Part shown: positions 54,016-63,506 of the stretch, piece after piece
Numbering within the stretch: position 1 is the first letter of the stretch
How the letters are laid out: each line of letters begins with the position of its first letter
Origin: Sphingomonas hengshuiensis
GTDB taxonomy: Bacteria; Pseudomonadota; Alphaproteobacteria; Sphingomonadales; Sphingomonadaceae
NCBI RefSeq assembly: GCF_000935025.1
Contig: NZ_CP010836.1
Location: 1,488,001 to 1,552,000 of the forward strand
DNA: 64,000 nucleotides
Direction of reading: 5' to 3'
Notes under the pieces: generated by a model
Databases searched by the model: none
What the model saw: the letters and a program-made list of their open reading frames with translations, nothing else
What the model was told of the DNA's origin: nothing
Program-made: the position numbers and the translations under genes

Positions 54016-54936
54016 TCAGCTCTCCGGAAGGAAGTCCGGGACGCTCAAATAGCGTTCACCTGTATCATAATTGAACCCCAGCACCCGGACGCCCTCGGGC
54101 AGGTCGGGAAGCTTCTGGAGAATCGCGGCGAGCGTCGCGCCCGAGCTGATGCCCACGAGCATGCCTTCCTCGCGGGCGGCGCGGCGGGCCATGTCCTTGG
54201 CGACGGCGGCGTCGACCTTGATCACGCCGTCGATCGAGTCGGTGTGGAGGTTGCGCGGCACGAAGCCCGCGCCGATGCCCTGGATCGGATGCGGCCCCGG
54301 CGTCCCGCCCGAAATGACCGGCGAAAGCTCGGGCTCGACCGCATAGACCTTGAGCCCCGGCCAGCTCTTCTTGAGCGTCTCGGCGACGCCGGTGATGTGA
54401 CCGCCGGTGCCGACGCCGGTGATGATCACGTCGATCGGCGTATCGGCGAAGTCGGCAAGGATTTCCTGGGCAGTGGTGCGGACATGGACGTCGATGTTCG
54501 CGGCATTCTCGAACTGTTGCGGCATCCACGCGCCCGGCGTCTCCGACACCAGTTCCATCGCGCGCTCGATCGCGCCCTTCATCCCCTTTTCGCGCGGGGT
54601 GAGGTCGAAGGTCGCGCCATAAGCGAGCATCAGCCGGCGGCGTTCGAGCGACATGCTCTCGGGCATCACCAGCACGAGCTTATAGCCCTTGACCGCCGCG
54701 ACCATCGCGAGCCCGACGCCGGTGTTGCCGCTGGTCGGCTCGATGATCGTACCGCCGGGCAGCAGGTCGCCCGACGCCTCCGCCGCCTCGACCATCGCGA
54801 GTGCGATTCGGTCCTTGATCGATCCGCCGGGGTTCGATCGCTCGGACTTGATCCACACTTCGGCGTCGGGGAACAGCTTCGGCACGCGGATGTGCGGGGT
54901 GTTCCCGATCGTTTCCAGGATCGTATGGGCCTTCAT
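54016..54936 (-). CDS. cysK: Cysteine synthase A (O-acetylserine sulfhydrylase)
   Basis: The 306-residue PLP enzyme makes cysteine from O-acetylserine and sulfide. The PLP lysine is in NPGGSIKDR (about residues 36-44), with [11 protein letters not shown] and [11 protein letters not shown] for substrate and phosphate binding. The ATG at 54936 has AAGGAG upstream and overlaps the stop of the upstream MFS exporter by four bases (ATGA). Coupling of exporter and enzyme suggests a shared role in sulfur or thiol metabolism. Confidence 0.95.
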   Translation of the reverse strand: MKAHTILETIGNTPHIRVPKLFPDAEVWIKSERSNPGGSIKDRIALAMVEAAEASGDLLPGGTIIEPTSGNTGVGLAMVAAVKGYKLVLVMPESMSLERRRLMLAYGATFDLTPREKGMKGAIERAMELVSETPGAWMPQQFENAANIDVHVRTTAQEILADFADTPIDVIITGVGTGGHITGVAETLKKSWPGLKVYAVEPELSPVISGGTPGPHPIQGIGAGFVPRNLHTDSIDGVIKVDAAVAKDMARRAAREEGMLVGISSGATLAAILQKLPDLPEGVRVLGFNYDTGERYLSVPDFLPES

Positions 54937-56255
54937 GTCGTCATCTCCTTGGGAGGGATTTCCAGATTGGCCGGAGGATCGAAGGTACGCGCCCGCCTCA
55001 GCTCCGGGAATAGCCTGGCCCATAACGCCGTGACAAGGATCGCGCCCACGCCGCCACCCACCACTGCGGCGACCGGACCGATCAGCGCGGCGAGAAAGCC
55101 CGACTCGGCCTCGCCCAGCTCGTTCGATCCGGATACGAACAGCGTCGATACCGCGCCCACCCGCCCGCGCATCGCATCGGGGGTATAGAGCTGGATCAGT
55201 GACTGGCGGACATAGACCGAGACCATGTCGGCGGCGCCGAGCACGAACAGCGCGACCAGCGCGACAATCACCGCGGGGGCGAAATCATGCCCGATCGCGG
55301 CGGGGCCGAAGATCGGAAGGAGCAAAGGCGCCGACAGGCCGAATACGACGGTCGCCGCGCCGAACAGCGCGACCGCGCCGAGCATCTTGAGCCCCACTTC
55401 GGTGCGCAGCGGCCGCCACGAGAACAGGATCGCCGTCAGCACCGCCCCCAGCGCAGGTGCCGCGCGCAAATGGCCGAGACCGGCCGATCCGACCTGGAGA
55501 ATGTCGCGGGCATAGACCGGCAGCATCGCCGTGGCGCCGCCCAGCAGCACCGCGAACAAATCGAGCGAAATCGCGCCGAGCACCAGCCGGTTGCGGCGGA
55601 CATAATGCAGCCCGTCGACCATCTGCGCCCAGGGGCTGCCGGTGAATTTGGCTGTGCTGCGCGGCACCGGCCCGATCAGCATCAGCATCAGGAACGAGAG
55701 CAGGAACAGCCCGCCCGACACCGTATAGGGCAGCCAGTCGGTCGCGGCGTAGAGATAGCCGCCCAGCGCCGGGCCGATGACGGTCCCGACCTGCCAGGAT
55801 ACCGAGCTCAGCGCGATCGCGGTGGGCAGGCTCGCCTTGGGCACGAGGTTGGGCGACAGCGCGCCGAGCGCCGGCCCGGCAAAGGCGCGCGCGACGCCGA
55901 GCAGCGCGGCGATCCCGAACAAAGCAGGCAGCGTTACCGCATGGCTATAGGTCAGCCACGCCAGGCTGAGCGCGCAGAATGCCTCAAGCGACAGCGCGGC
56001 GCGGGCGATCCAGCGCCGGTCGAGCCGATCGGCGACCCATCCGGCGAACAGCGACAGGCAGAGCAACGGCAGGAATTGCGCCACGCCGATCAGGCCAAGC
56101 TGGAACGCCGCTTCCTTGATCGTCATCGTCTCGCGCGCGATGTCGTATACCTGCCACCCGATGACGATGACCATCGCCATCTGCCCCAGCGTCGCCGAGA
56201 GCCGCGCTACCCAGTAGAAGCGGAAATTGGGGATGGTGAAGGGATGCGGTGCCAT
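54933..56255 (-). CDS. MFS transporter (EntS/MFS_3 type) coupled to cysK
   Basis: The 440-residue protein has twelve predicted membrane segments. Family marks are [20 protein letters not shown] at the start, [15 protein letters not shown] between segments 2 and 3, and [26 protein letters not shown] in the second half. This branch includes enterobactin and multidrug exporters. It is translationally coupled to cysK, which points to export of a cysteine-related metabolite, but the substrate is unproven. Confidence 0.88.
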   Translation of the reverse strand: MAPHPFTIPNFRFYWVARLSATLGQMAMVIVIGWQVYDIARETMTIKEAAFQLGLIGVAQFLPLLCLSLFAGWVADRLDRRWIARAALSLEAFCALSLAWLTYSHAVTLPALFGIAALLGVARAFAGPALGALSPNLVPKASLPTAIALSSVSWQVGTVIGPALGGYLYAATDWLPYTVSGGLFLLSFLMLMLIGPVPRSTAKFTGSPWAQMVDGLHYVRRNRLVLGAISLDLFAVLLGGATAMLPVYARDILQVGSAGLGHLRAAPALGAVLTAILFSWRPLRTEVGLKMLGAVALFGAATVVFGLSAPLLLPIFGPAAIGHDFAPAVIVALVALFVLGAADMVSVYVRQSLIQLYTPDAMRGRVGAVSTLFVSGSNELGEAESGFLAALIGPVAAVVGGGVGAILVTALWARLFPELRRARTFDPPANLEIPPKEMTT

Positions 56256-56338
56256 GCCCCGCTATTGGCGCGTCGCTCGCGGCCGTGCAACGAAGCATTG
56301 CCGGGGGGTGGCCATCATTCTGCTTTCGCCTTGTCGGC

Positions 56339-57736
56339 TCAGCGCACCTGTGCGGGCTGGACCGCGGCGGTCTCGTCGCCCGGCGGGTTGCGGAGCGAGG
56401 GATTGAGCCGCGCGAGGCTGCACAGCCCGGCGATCAGCGCCAGCCCCGCGGCGGTCAGCGGGGGAACGATGCCGCCGCCGATCCCCATCGCCAGAAGTGC
56501 GGCTACCAGCGTTGCGCCCGTGGTCTGCCCCACCATCCGCGTCGTGGAGATCAGCCCGCCCGCGGCGGCGGCGCGGTCGATCGGCGCCGAGCCGATGATC
56601 AGCCGTGCATTCGGCGACAGGAACAGCCCGAATCCGGCGCCGGCCAGCGACATCCGCCACGCAATGTCGAACCAGCCGGGGTCTGCCGGAAGGAAGGCGA
56701 GCGCGACGAGCCCGGCCACCGCAATCGTCATCCCGATCCCGCCCAGCGCGCCCGCCGGATAGCGATCGGACAACGCCCCCGCGAGCGGCGCGACGATCAT
56801 CGTCGTCAGCGGCCAGGGCGCGAGCACCGCGCCGACTTCGGACGGCGCGAAGCCATATTCGTGCTGGAGGCGGAAGGGCAGCGAGAGCAAGGTCGTCATC
56901 GTCGCGATGAACGCCGTGAACGCCCCGATCGTCGACAGCGCGAGCACCGGGCGCGTGAGCAGATCGACCGGCAGGATCGGCTTGGCCTCGCCGCGCTCGC
57001 GCCGGACGAACAGCACGCCGATGAAAACGCCCGCAGCAACCACCGCCGCGGATACCACCGGGCTGTCGCCATGGACTGCGCTTTCGAGCCCGCCGATCAC
57101 CAGCCCGAACATCGCCGCGCACAGTATCGCGCCCACGATGTCGAACGGCTCGGTGCCGGGCCTGGTTTCGGGCAGCGCCCGGCCGAGCAACAGGCTGGCG
57201 ACGGCGAAGGGCACTGCCGAGGCGAAGACCCAGGGCCAGGGGCCGATCGCGAGCACCAACCCGCCCAGCGTCGGCGCAAGCGCCGCCGAGCTGGACACCA
57301 CCACCGAATTGATCCCGAGTCCCCGACCCAGTTGCTGCGGCGGATAGATCTGGCGGAGCAGCGCCGAGGACACGCTGAGCGCCGCCGCCGCGCCGCCGGC
57401 CTGGACCGCGCGGACGATGAGCAGGAACGGCAGGCTCTTGGCGAAGAAGCAGAGCAACGTGGCTGCGGCGAAGACGAGCTGGCCGATCTGATAGACTCGC
57501 TTGAGCCCGAAGCGGTCGCCGAGCCCCGAAAAGGGCAGCAACAGCATCACCAGCACGAGCTGATACACCGTCACCACCGCCACCGCCGCAGCGCTGTCGA
57601 CCGCAAGATCGCGCGCGATCGTCGGCAGCGCGACAGTGGCGATCGCGCCGTCGATCACGACCAGCGCAGTGCCGAACGAAATCGCGGCGATCGCCTGGAC
57701 CCGGCGGCGCAAGGGAAGGGAAGGCGTGTCGGTCAC
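56339..57736 (-). CDS. MFS drug-resistance transporter (DHA2-like, about 14 TM)
   Basis: The 465-residue protein has about fourteen membrane segments. Motif A-like LPFSGLGDRFGLKRVYQIG and the N-terminal IDGAIATVALPTIARDL are typical of EmrB/QacA-type proton antiporters. I choose the GTG at 57736 (VTDTPSLPLRRR); a TTG 36 bases earlier is also open. It lies 83 bases before the other MFS gene on the same strand. The two are not close paralogues. Confidence 0.88.
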   Translation of the reverse strand: MTDTPSLPLRRRVQAIAAISFGTALVVIDGAIATVALPTIARDLAVDSAAAVAVVTVYQLVLVMLLLPFSGLGDRFGLKRVYQIGQLVFAAATLLCFFAKSLPFLLIVRAVQAGGAAAALSVSSALLRQIYPPQQLGRGLGINSVVVSSSAALAPTLGGLVLAIGPWPWVFASAVPFAVASLLLGRALPETRPGTEPFDIVGAILCAAMFGLVIGGLESAVHGDSPVVSAAVVAAGVFIGVLFVRRERGEAKPILPVDLLTRPVLALSTIGAFTAFIATMTTLLSLPFRLQHEYGFAPSEVGAVLAPWPLTTMIVAPLAGALSDRYPAGALGGIGMTIAVAGLVALAFLPADPGWFDIAWRMSLAGAGFGLFLSPNARLIIGSAPIDRAAAAGGLISTTRMVGQTTGATLVAALLAMGIGGGIVPPLTAAGLALIAGLCSLARLNPSLRNPPGDETAAVQPAQVR

Positions 57737-57839
57737 GCGCCGCTCAGTGCCCGAAGCGCGCCTTGGTTCCAAGCCCGATGGAACGCGCGCAGGACCCGGC
57801 GGTTCTCAAGGACGCGAATTCACGCGTCAGGAGGTTGGA

Positions 57840-57917
57840 ATGGGTAAAGGCATTTTGTTGTGGCTGGTGGGCATCCCCATTCCGATCATCCTTTTGCTGC
57901 TGATCTTCTGGCACTGA
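57840..57917 (+). CDS. 25-residue hydrophobic membrane peptide
   Basis: ATG at 57840 opens a 25-codon frame: MGKGILLWLVGIPIPIILLL followed by LIFWH. It is preceded by AGGAGGT at five bases, the strongest Shine-Dalgarno in this part of the window. Two hairpins follow the stop. The peptide is one membrane helix with a GIPIPI kink and a terminal His. Its strong translation signal and independent terminator argue for a real small protein. Confidence 0.65.
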   Translation: MGKGILLWLVGIPIPIILLLLIFWH

Positions 57918-57940
57918 GCAAAAGTCGCTATAGCTAGTGT

Positions 57941-57977
57941 GGGGGCGGGGTGTCGCCCCCTTGCTGCGGCGCAGCAA
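57941..57977 (+). terminator. Tandem hairpins after the 25-residue gene
   Basis: GGGGGCG/CGCCCCC (57941-57947 and 57954-57960) is followed directly by TTGCTGC-ggc-GCAGCAA (57961-57977). There is no long T run, so a terminator role is tentative. Confidence 0.4.
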
Positions 57978-57995
57978 TGCGCGATATGAAGGGGT

Positions 57996-58358
57996 ATGAA
58001 ACTGACTCTCGAAGCCGAGCGCCCCGATGGGCCGAGCGGTGCGACACCGACCGTGCTCGAAGCGATCGTCCGCCAGCTTTGCCTCTCTGCGACGTATAAT
58101 CGCACGCGGATGATCCTTGCGCCGCACATCCTCTATACCCGCAACGCGGCGCTCTACGTCGACGCCTTCGTCGTGTCGCGCGAAGGGATGCTGCCCCGCG
58201 AGCCGAAGATGGGGGTGTTCAAGCTCGATGGGCTCAACGACCTGCAGCTGCTCCAGCGCCCGTTCGAGGCGAGCGATATGTTCCAGCCCGAGGCGGCCAA
58301 ATATGCCGGTGTGACGCTGATGGCGATCGAGCCTCCCGCGAACGACTCGCAACTGTAA
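57996..58358 (+). CDS. Conserved-looking hypothetical protein
   Basis: The 120-residue soluble protein has no signal peptide, membrane segment or known motif. The ordered alternation of hydrophobic and charged residues (AALYVDAFVVSREGMLPREPKMGVFKLDGLNDLQLL) suggests a compact alpha/beta fold. AAGGGG lies shortly before the ATG. I do not recognise the family. Confidence 0.65.
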   Translation: MKLTLEAERPDGPSGATPTVLEAIVRQLCLSATYNRTRMILAPHILYTRNAALYVDAFVVSREGMLPREPKMGVFKLDGLNDLQLLQRPFEASDMFQPEAAKYAGVTLMAIEPPANDSQL

Positions 58359-58419
58359 AGCCCGTGGAACGAAGCGCCGGGTGATCGGCTTATGCCTCTG
58401 GAACAAGGAGGCATTTTCC

Positions 58420-58929
58420 ATGGCTGATACCAAGCAGGACGCGATTGCGCTTTTAAAGGCGGACCACCGCACCGTCGAAGATCTGTTCGAGCAATTCGAA
58501 AAGGCGAGCGGCGACGGTCGCAAGGCCAAGATCGCGCGGCAGATCTGCCTCGAGCTGACCGTCCACGCCAAGATCGAGGAAGAGATTTTCTACCCGGCGT
58601 GCGAAGGCAAGATCGACGACGATATGCTCAAGGAAGCCTATGTCGAGCATGACGGCGCCAAGGTGCTGATCGCCGAGATCGAGGCGGGCGGCCCCGACGA
58701 CGCGTTTTACGAAGCCAAGGTGAGCGTGCTCTCCGAGCAGATCGAGCACCATGTCGGCGAAGAGGAAATGCGCATGGAGGGCATGTTCTCCCAGGCGCGG
58801 CGTGCCGGGCTCGACATGGACGCGCTGGGCGATCAGCTCCGCGCGCGCAAGGAAGAGCTGGTGGCCGAATATACTGCCAATGGCCTGCCCAAGCCCGAGA
58901 CTATTTCCTTCCGCGAAGCCACGGTCTGA
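58420..58929 (+). CDS. Hemerythrin HHE domain protein
   Basis: The 169-residue four-helix protein carries the HHE iron ligands: KADHRTVEDLFEQFEK (about residues 14-29), TVHAKIEEEIFYP (about 49-61) and EQIEHHVGEEEMRM (about 110-123). A diiron site would bind O2 or NO, or sense iron or redox state, in the cytosol. AAGGAGG precedes the ATG by eight bases. It ends before a pair of hairpins in the convergent gap. Confidence 0.9.
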   Translation: MADTKQDAIALLKADHRTVEDLFEQFEKASGDGRKAKIARQICLELTVHAKIEEEIFYPACEGKIDDDMLKEAYVEHDGAKVLIAEIEAGGPDDAFYEAKVSVLSEQIEHHVGEEEMRMEGMFSQARRAGLDMDALGDQLRARKEELVAEYTANGLPKPETISFREATV

Positions 58930-58938
58930 AGGCCGTGG

Positions 58939-59033
58939 CGCCGCCGCCCCCGAAAGGGCGGCGGCGTCGGTGCCGTTAGTCTTGGTTGCCGCATTTTCCG
59001 AGTCGTTGACCGTGAGCGGTCAACTCGAAAATG
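58939..59033. terminator. Two hairpins between convergent genes
   Basis: CGCCGCCGCCC/GGGCGGCGGCG (58939-58949 and 58956-58966) is followed by a second stem-loop around GTTGACC-gtgagc-GGTCAAC, flanked by CATTTTC and GAAAATG (58992-59033). The second could terminate transcripts from both directions. Confidence 0.6.
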
Positions 59034-59043
59034 CTTCGGCCGA

Positions 59044-59589
59044 TCAGCGGCAGCGGACTTCCTGGTTGTTGCGGTCGATCGAGTTGCCGAGCGCGCCGCC
59101 GGCAATTGCACCGAGCAACGTGCCGACGGTGCGCGACCCGCGCCCGGCGATGACATTGCCGAACAGCCCGCCGGCTGCCGCGCCGACAACGAGGCCCGCG
59201 GTGCCATCGGGACGGCGGCAATAATAGCGGCCATCCTCACCGCGATAGACTCGGTCCTCACGCGTCAGCACGCGTTCCTGGTAATTGCCCTGGCGATAAT
59301 AGCGCTGGGCATCCCAGTCCTCCTGCGCAGCATCGCGGGGATCTACGCGCGGCGGGGGCGGCGGCGGGCCACCGTTCCAGCCGGTGTTGGTCGCGCGGAA
59401 GCGGCGATAGCGCTCGATCGCCTGCTGAAACGCCTCATATTCGCTGTCGAAGCGACGCTGCGCAGCGTCGAACCGCGCCTCCTCGTCCTGGCTCGCGCTA
59501 TAGCGTGCGCCTCCGGTCTGTGCCGTCGCCGGGGTGGCGACCGACAGAGTGGCGACGGCGATCGCTGCCAGGCAGGTGAAATGCTTCAT
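59044..59589 (-). CDS. Glycine-zipper 2TM-domain surface protein
   Basis: The 181-residue precursor has a signal peptide (ATPATAQT, cut at about residue 24). A helical Glu/Arg/Gln-rich segment follows, then a Pro-rich stretch (GGPPPPPPRVDP). The C-terminal glycine zippers are GLVVGAAAGGLFGNVIAG and GTLLGAIAGGALGNSID. It is related to the protein at 13609-14016 and to the 17 kDa surface antigen family. GAGGAG precedes the ATG at 59589. Confidence 0.83.
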   Translation of the reverse strand: MKHFTCLAAIAVATLSVATPATAQTGGARYSASQDEEARFDAAQRRFDSEYEAFQQAIERYRRFRATNTGWNGGPPPPPPRVDPRDAAQEDWDAQRYYRQGNYQERVLTREDRVYRGEDGRYYCRRPDGTAGLVVGAAAGGLFGNVIAGRGSRTVGTLLGAIAGGALGNSIDRNNQEVRCR

Positions 59590-59686
59590 TGGATTCTCCT
59601 CTTATCCGCGCCCTTACGGCTGACGACGTGGAAACGTTCCAGCAATATGCCTGAAGGCGTAATGAACGGGCGTGAAATCTTGCACC

Positions 59687-61804
59687 TCAAACGCGAATCT
59701 TCAGGCTGGCGCGCACCGTCCGCGGCGCGCCCGGGAACACCCATACCGGGCTGTACGAGCTTTGCGCATAGTGCGCGTCGAACAGGTTGTCCGCTTCCAG
59801 CCGGACCGACACGCGCGGCGAGAACGCATATTCGGCCGCGGCCTTCGCCTTCGCATAGGCCGGCAGCACGAGGCCGCTGGTGTCGATGGCGCCCGCACGA
59901 TCACCGACATAGGTGACGCCGCCGCTGAGCGAGGGGCCGCGCCCGTCGGCGTCGAGATAGCGTCCCACGAGGAACAGCGTGCCGCTGTGCGTCGGGACGT
60001 CGAGCACCCGATCGGTCGCGAAGGTCGCGTCGTCGGTGCGGGCATGCGTCCAGGCATAGTTTGCGACGACCTGCCAGTGGCGGTCGAGATTTGCCGACGC
60101 GTCGAATTCGATTCCGTGGCTGGTCAGCTTGCCCACCGGCGCGAGATAGCCCGGATCGGTCGGGTCGTTGGTGAGGATCCCCTGTTTCGTGATGTCGAAC
60201 CACGTCGCCGCGAGGTTGACGCCGCGCCACGCCGCGCTGGCGCCGATCTCATAGCCATGCCCGCGCTCGGGCGCGAAGCCGTCGCCGTTGCGGTCGGTGC
60301 CCGAATTGAGCAGGAAGCTCTCGCCCCAGTTCGCATGGAGGGCCAGCACGTCGCTGACGCGATAGCGCGCCCCGACACGCCCGTTGACCGGCGCATCGAC
60401 ATTGCGCCCGGTGACGCCGGTCAGGTTGTTGCGCAGCCGCTGGCGATACGGGTCGATGCGCAGGCCGCCGAGCAGCGTCAGCCGCCCGGTGACGTCCCAC
60501 ATGTCCTGCACATAGACGGTGCCCGCCCAGCGCTTCTCGCGGTTGTCGACGAAGGGGACCGGGGTCGGCGCGGTGCCGCCATAGACCGGCGCATAGACAT
60601 CGATCGCATAGGGGGCAGAGGCGTTGGGGCTGCGGCGGAGATATTTGTCGTGATAGTCGAGATAATAGCCCTTCACGCCGATCGCGATCTGGTGCGCGCC
60701 GACGCTGCCCGACAATTCCGCGCGCGCCGACAGATCGTCCACCGAATAGTCGCGCAGCCGGCGCTGGCGCCACAGCGTCCGCCCGTCGGCGCGCAGCGAT
60801 GTGTGGTCGGACGAATAGCCCTGAAGCGTGCCCGTGCGATAGGCGATGCCGGTGTTGAGCGTCCATCCGTCGCCCAGGCCGAACACCCCCGTCAGCTGAT
60901 GTCGCTGGTTCCTGAAGCGCGTCACCCCGTCGCCCGGCTCGCCATAGAAAAGGTTGCGCGGCACGGCGTTGGCGTCGCCGGCGATCGCGGGGACGCCGCG
61001 GTCGAACGGCGCATCGAATTGCGTGATCTCGCCGATATAGGTCACCCGCGCGCCGTCCGAGGGTGCCCAGGTGAGCGAGGGGGCGACGACGCGGCGGCGC
61101 AGCGTCACGAAATCGCGCCAGCCGTCGCTATCCTCCGCCGCGAACACGATGCGCGCGGCGAGCGTCGAGGAAAGCGGTCCGGTGGCGTCCAGCTCGACGC
61201 GCTTCGTGTCGAAGGATCCATAGGTGAAGGTCGCGGAGGCGGCGCGTTCGAACCTGGGGGTCTTGCTGACGAGGTTCACGCGGCCGCCGGGATCGATGTC
61301 GCCGAACAGGGCGCCCGATGGCCCCTTCAGCAATTCGATCCGTTCGGCGGTGGCGGGGTCGCGCGGCGGGGCCATGCCGCGGTTGGCGAGGAATCCGTCG
61401 ACATAATATTCGGCGCCGCCATCGGGCGTGCCCAGGAAGCCGCGGATCGCGAAATTGTCCATGATTCCGCCGCGATTATTCTGGTTGCTGACTCCGCTCA
61501 CCAGTTCCAGCGCGTCCGCCAGCCGATACGCGCCCGCCGCCGCGAGCAGATCGCGCTCGATCGAGCGGCTCGATTGCGACATGCGCTCGGTCGTCTTGCC
61601 CGAGGAAAGCGTGGGATCGGCGGGGGTTTCGCGGGTGCCGAGGACGACGATCTCGCTGTCCCAGCCCTCCGCCCCGACCTTGGCGTCGTCGGTTGGAACG
61701 TGGCGATCATTGCCCAGAGCGGGGCCGGCGATGGCAAGGGAGGTCGTGGCGGCGAACAGGATCGATGCGCGCAAGGGGTTGCCTTTCGTGTGATGATGTA
61801 ACAT
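59687..61804 (-). CDS. TonB-dependent siderophore receptor
   Basis: The 705-residue outer membrane receptor has a signal peptide, a TonB box (EIVVLGT, about residue 51), and a plug domain (ALELVSGVSNQNNRGGIMDNFAIRGF, then RIELLKGPSGALFGDIDPGGRVNLVSKTP). A beta-barrel follows and ends in RASLKIRV. It imports a ferric siderophore or similar ligand using TonB energy. The ATG at 61804 puts an unusual MLHHHTKGN before the signal; a TTG at 61768 would give a normal signal peptide and a 47-base gap to the divergent gene. No Fur box is obvious to me. Confidence 0.9.
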   Translation of the reverse strand: MLHHHTKGNPLRASILFAATTSLAIAGPALGNDRHVPTDDAKVGAEGWDSEIVVLGTRETPADPTLSSGKTTERMSQSSRSIERDLLAAAGAYRLADALELVSGVSNQNNRGGIMDNFAIRGFLGTPDGGAEYYVDGFLANRGMAPPRDPATAERIELLKGPSGALFGDIDPGGRVNLVSKTPRFERAASATFTYGSFDTKRVELDATGPLSSTLAARIVFAAEDSDGWRDFVTLRRRVVAPSLTWAPSDGARVTYIGEITQFDAPFDRGVPAIAGDANAVPRNLFYGEPGDGVTRFRNQRHQLTGVFGLGDGWTLNTGIAYRTGTLQGYSSDHTSLRADGRTLWRQRRLRDYSVDDLSARAELSGSVGAHQIAIGVKGYYLDYHDKYLRRSPNASAPYAIDVYAPVYGGTAPTPVPFVDNREKRWAGTVYVQDMWDVTGRLTLLGGLRIDPYRQRLRNNLTGVTGRNVDAPVNGRVGARYRVSDVLALHANWGESFLLNSGTDRNGDGFAPERGHGYEIGASAAWRGVNLAATWFDITKQGILTNDPTDPGYLAPVGKLTSHGIEFDASANLDRHWQVVANYAWTHARTDDATFATDRVLDVPTHSGTLFLVGRYLDADGRGPSLSGGVTYVGDRAGAIDTSGLVLPAYAKAKAAAEYAFSPRVSVRLEADNLFDAHYAQSSYSPVWVFPGAPRTVRASLKIRV

Positions 61805-61815
61805 CCCAATTTCCT

Positions 61816-62985
61816 ATGATTGCCGGTATGTCAAGCACCTCCGCCACCCCAATTCCCTCCGCGCGAATCGCGTCGATCGACGCGCTGCGGGGCGTCGTCA
61901 TGCTGTTGATGCTGGTCGATCACAGCCGCGAATTCTTTTACCTGCACGCGCAGGTCCGCGACCCCATGGACCTGGCGACCACGCCGCCGGAACTGTTCTT
62001 CACACGGCTGCTCGCGCATCTGTGCGCGCCGGTGTTCGTGCTCCTCACCGGGCTTGCCGCCGCGCTGTACGGCGATGCGCGGGGCGGGCGGGGGGCGGCG
62101 GCGGGGTTCCTGCTGAAGCGGGGGCTGTTCCTGATCGTGCTCGAATGGACCGTGGTGAACTTCGCCTGGACCTTCGATCCGACCCCTTCGGTCATATACC
62201 TGCAGGTCATCTGGGCGATCGGGCTGTCGATGGTCGCGCTCGCGGCGCTGCTATACCTGCCCAGGCCGGCGCTGATCGGTATCGGCGTGCTGCTGGCATT
62301 CGGGCATAATCTGCTCGACGGGATCGCCGCCCCGCCCGGCGGGCCGGGGCACGTCCTGTGGTCGGTGCTGCACGAGCGCGGATTTATCGAGCTTCCCGGG
62401 GGCGCGCGTGCCCGCACGTCCTATCCCGTCTTGCCGTGGGTCGGAGTCATCGCGCTGGGCTATGCGCTCGGCCCGTGGTTCGCGCGGCAGGTGGCGCCCG
62501 TTGCGCGGCAACGGCGGCTGGCAGCCACCGGCGCCGGCGCATTGCTGCTGTTCGCGCTGCTGCGGGCGCTGAACGGCTATGGCGAGCCCGTGCCATGGCA
62601 GGTGCAGGGCGACGCGCTGACGACGGCGATGCGCCTGCTCAACCTGACCAAATATCCGCCGTCCGCCGATTTCCTGCTGCTGACGCTGGGCATCGGCTTG
62701 CTGCTATTGGCCGCGTTGGAGCGATGGGGCGGCGGGCTGGTCCGCATGCTGGCGGTATTCGGCGCGGCTCCGCTGTTTTTCTACCTGCTCCATCTGTACC
62801 TGCTCCACGCGATAAACCGGGTTGCCGGGCTGGCGACGCACAGCGGGCCGGCGCTGGTCAGCGTGCCCAATGTCGCGAGCCTGTGGCTGTTAGCGGGGGC
62901 TGTCGCTGTGCCGTGCTGGTTCCTGTGCCGCCGGTTCGCCGCGGTGAAACGCAGAAGCGGTGCCGCATGGATGCGGTATCTGTAG
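61816..62985 (+). CDS. Membrane protein of the DUF1624/heparan-acetyltransferase-like family
   Basis: The 389-residue protein has about ten membrane segments. The start motif RIASIDALRGVVMLLMLVDHSREFF (about residues 17-41) is the signature of this acyltransferase-like group, with conserved Arg, Asp and His. APVFVLLTGLAAALYG and FYLLHLYLLHAINR follow. Members are thought to transfer acyl groups across membranes, but bacterial substrates are unknown. Two ATGs (61816 and 61828) are possible. It is divergent from the TonB receptor gene. Confidence 0.83.
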   Translation: MIAGMSSTSATPIPSARIASIDALRGVVMLLMLVDHSREFFYLHAQVRDPMDLATTPPELFFTRLLAHLCAPVFVLLTGLAAALYGDARGGRGAAAGFLLKRGLFLIVLEWTVVNFAWTFDPTPSVIYLQVIWAIGLSMVALAALLYLPRPALIGIGVLLAFGHNLLDGIAAPPGGPGHVLWSVLHERGFIELPGGARARTSYPVLPWVGVIALGYALGPWFARQVAPVARQRRLAATGAGALLLFALLRALNGYGEPVPWQVQGDALTTAMRLLNLTKYPPSADFLLLTLGIGLLLLAALERWGGGLVRMLAVFGAAPLFFYLLHLYLLHAINRVAGLATHSGPALVSVPNVASLWLLAGAVAVPCWFLCRRFAAVKRRSGAAWMRYL

Positions 62986-63020
62986 GAGGGGGCGGTGGCG
63001 CTCCGGCAACGCCAACGCGC

Positions 63021-63506
63021 CTAGTGGAGCGTGGGCAGGCGGGGCGTGAAGCGGGCGAGGCGTTCCTCCAGGCCATCGACATCGACGCCGTCCTCAAGCC
63101 GGACATCGACATGCGATCCATAGGGGCGCAGCTTGCCCTGCAGGATGATCGACACGCCCTTGTCGTCGGGCACTGCGCTGATCGTGCGAATCCGTGACCA
63201 GGGGATGCGCGTCGGGCGCCACCGCAGATCGCCGCGCAGGCTTATGCCGAAATCGTCGATGACAAGCTGGGGCTCGCCATTGCGGCGGGCATCCGCCACG
63301 CGCTGGGCCGCGCGGTGGCACGCCCCGGCGAGGCACGCGCACAGCGTCGCCGCCACCGCGCAGCCCAGTTTCCAGCCCAGCGGATCGTTGCCCGAGCGCA
63401 GCGCCATCCACAGCAACGCCAGTGCCGCCGCGCCGCCCGCAACCGCCAGCATGCGCCGCGTCTGCACCGCGGAGGCGTTGGGATAGAAGACGAGCGGCGC
63501 GTTCAA
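63021..63506 (-). CDS. Hypothetical membrane protein with PH-like domain
   Basis: The 161-residue protein begins at TTG 63506, overlapping the helicase stop by four bases. It has two adjacent membrane segments (about residues 18-36 and 46-64) and a C-terminal beta-rich part (LVIDDFGISLRGDLRWRPTRIPWSRI, then VSIILQGKLRPYGS) resembling bacterial PH-like domains. The role is unknown; coupling to uvrD suggests co-transcription only. Confidence 0.6.
   Translation of the reverse strand: MNAPLVFYPNASAVQTRRMLAVAGGAAALALLWMALRSGNDPLGWKLGCAVAATLCACLAGACHRAAQRVADARRNGEPQLVIDDFGISLRGDLRWRPTRIPWSRIRTISAVPDDKGVSIILQGKLRPYGSHVDVRLEDGVDVDGLEERLARFTPRLPTLH

Noticed and set aside
59672..61801. A 709-codon plus-strand frame opposite the TonB receptor gene
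   Set aside because: No recognisable domain; it is a shadow of the receptor gene.
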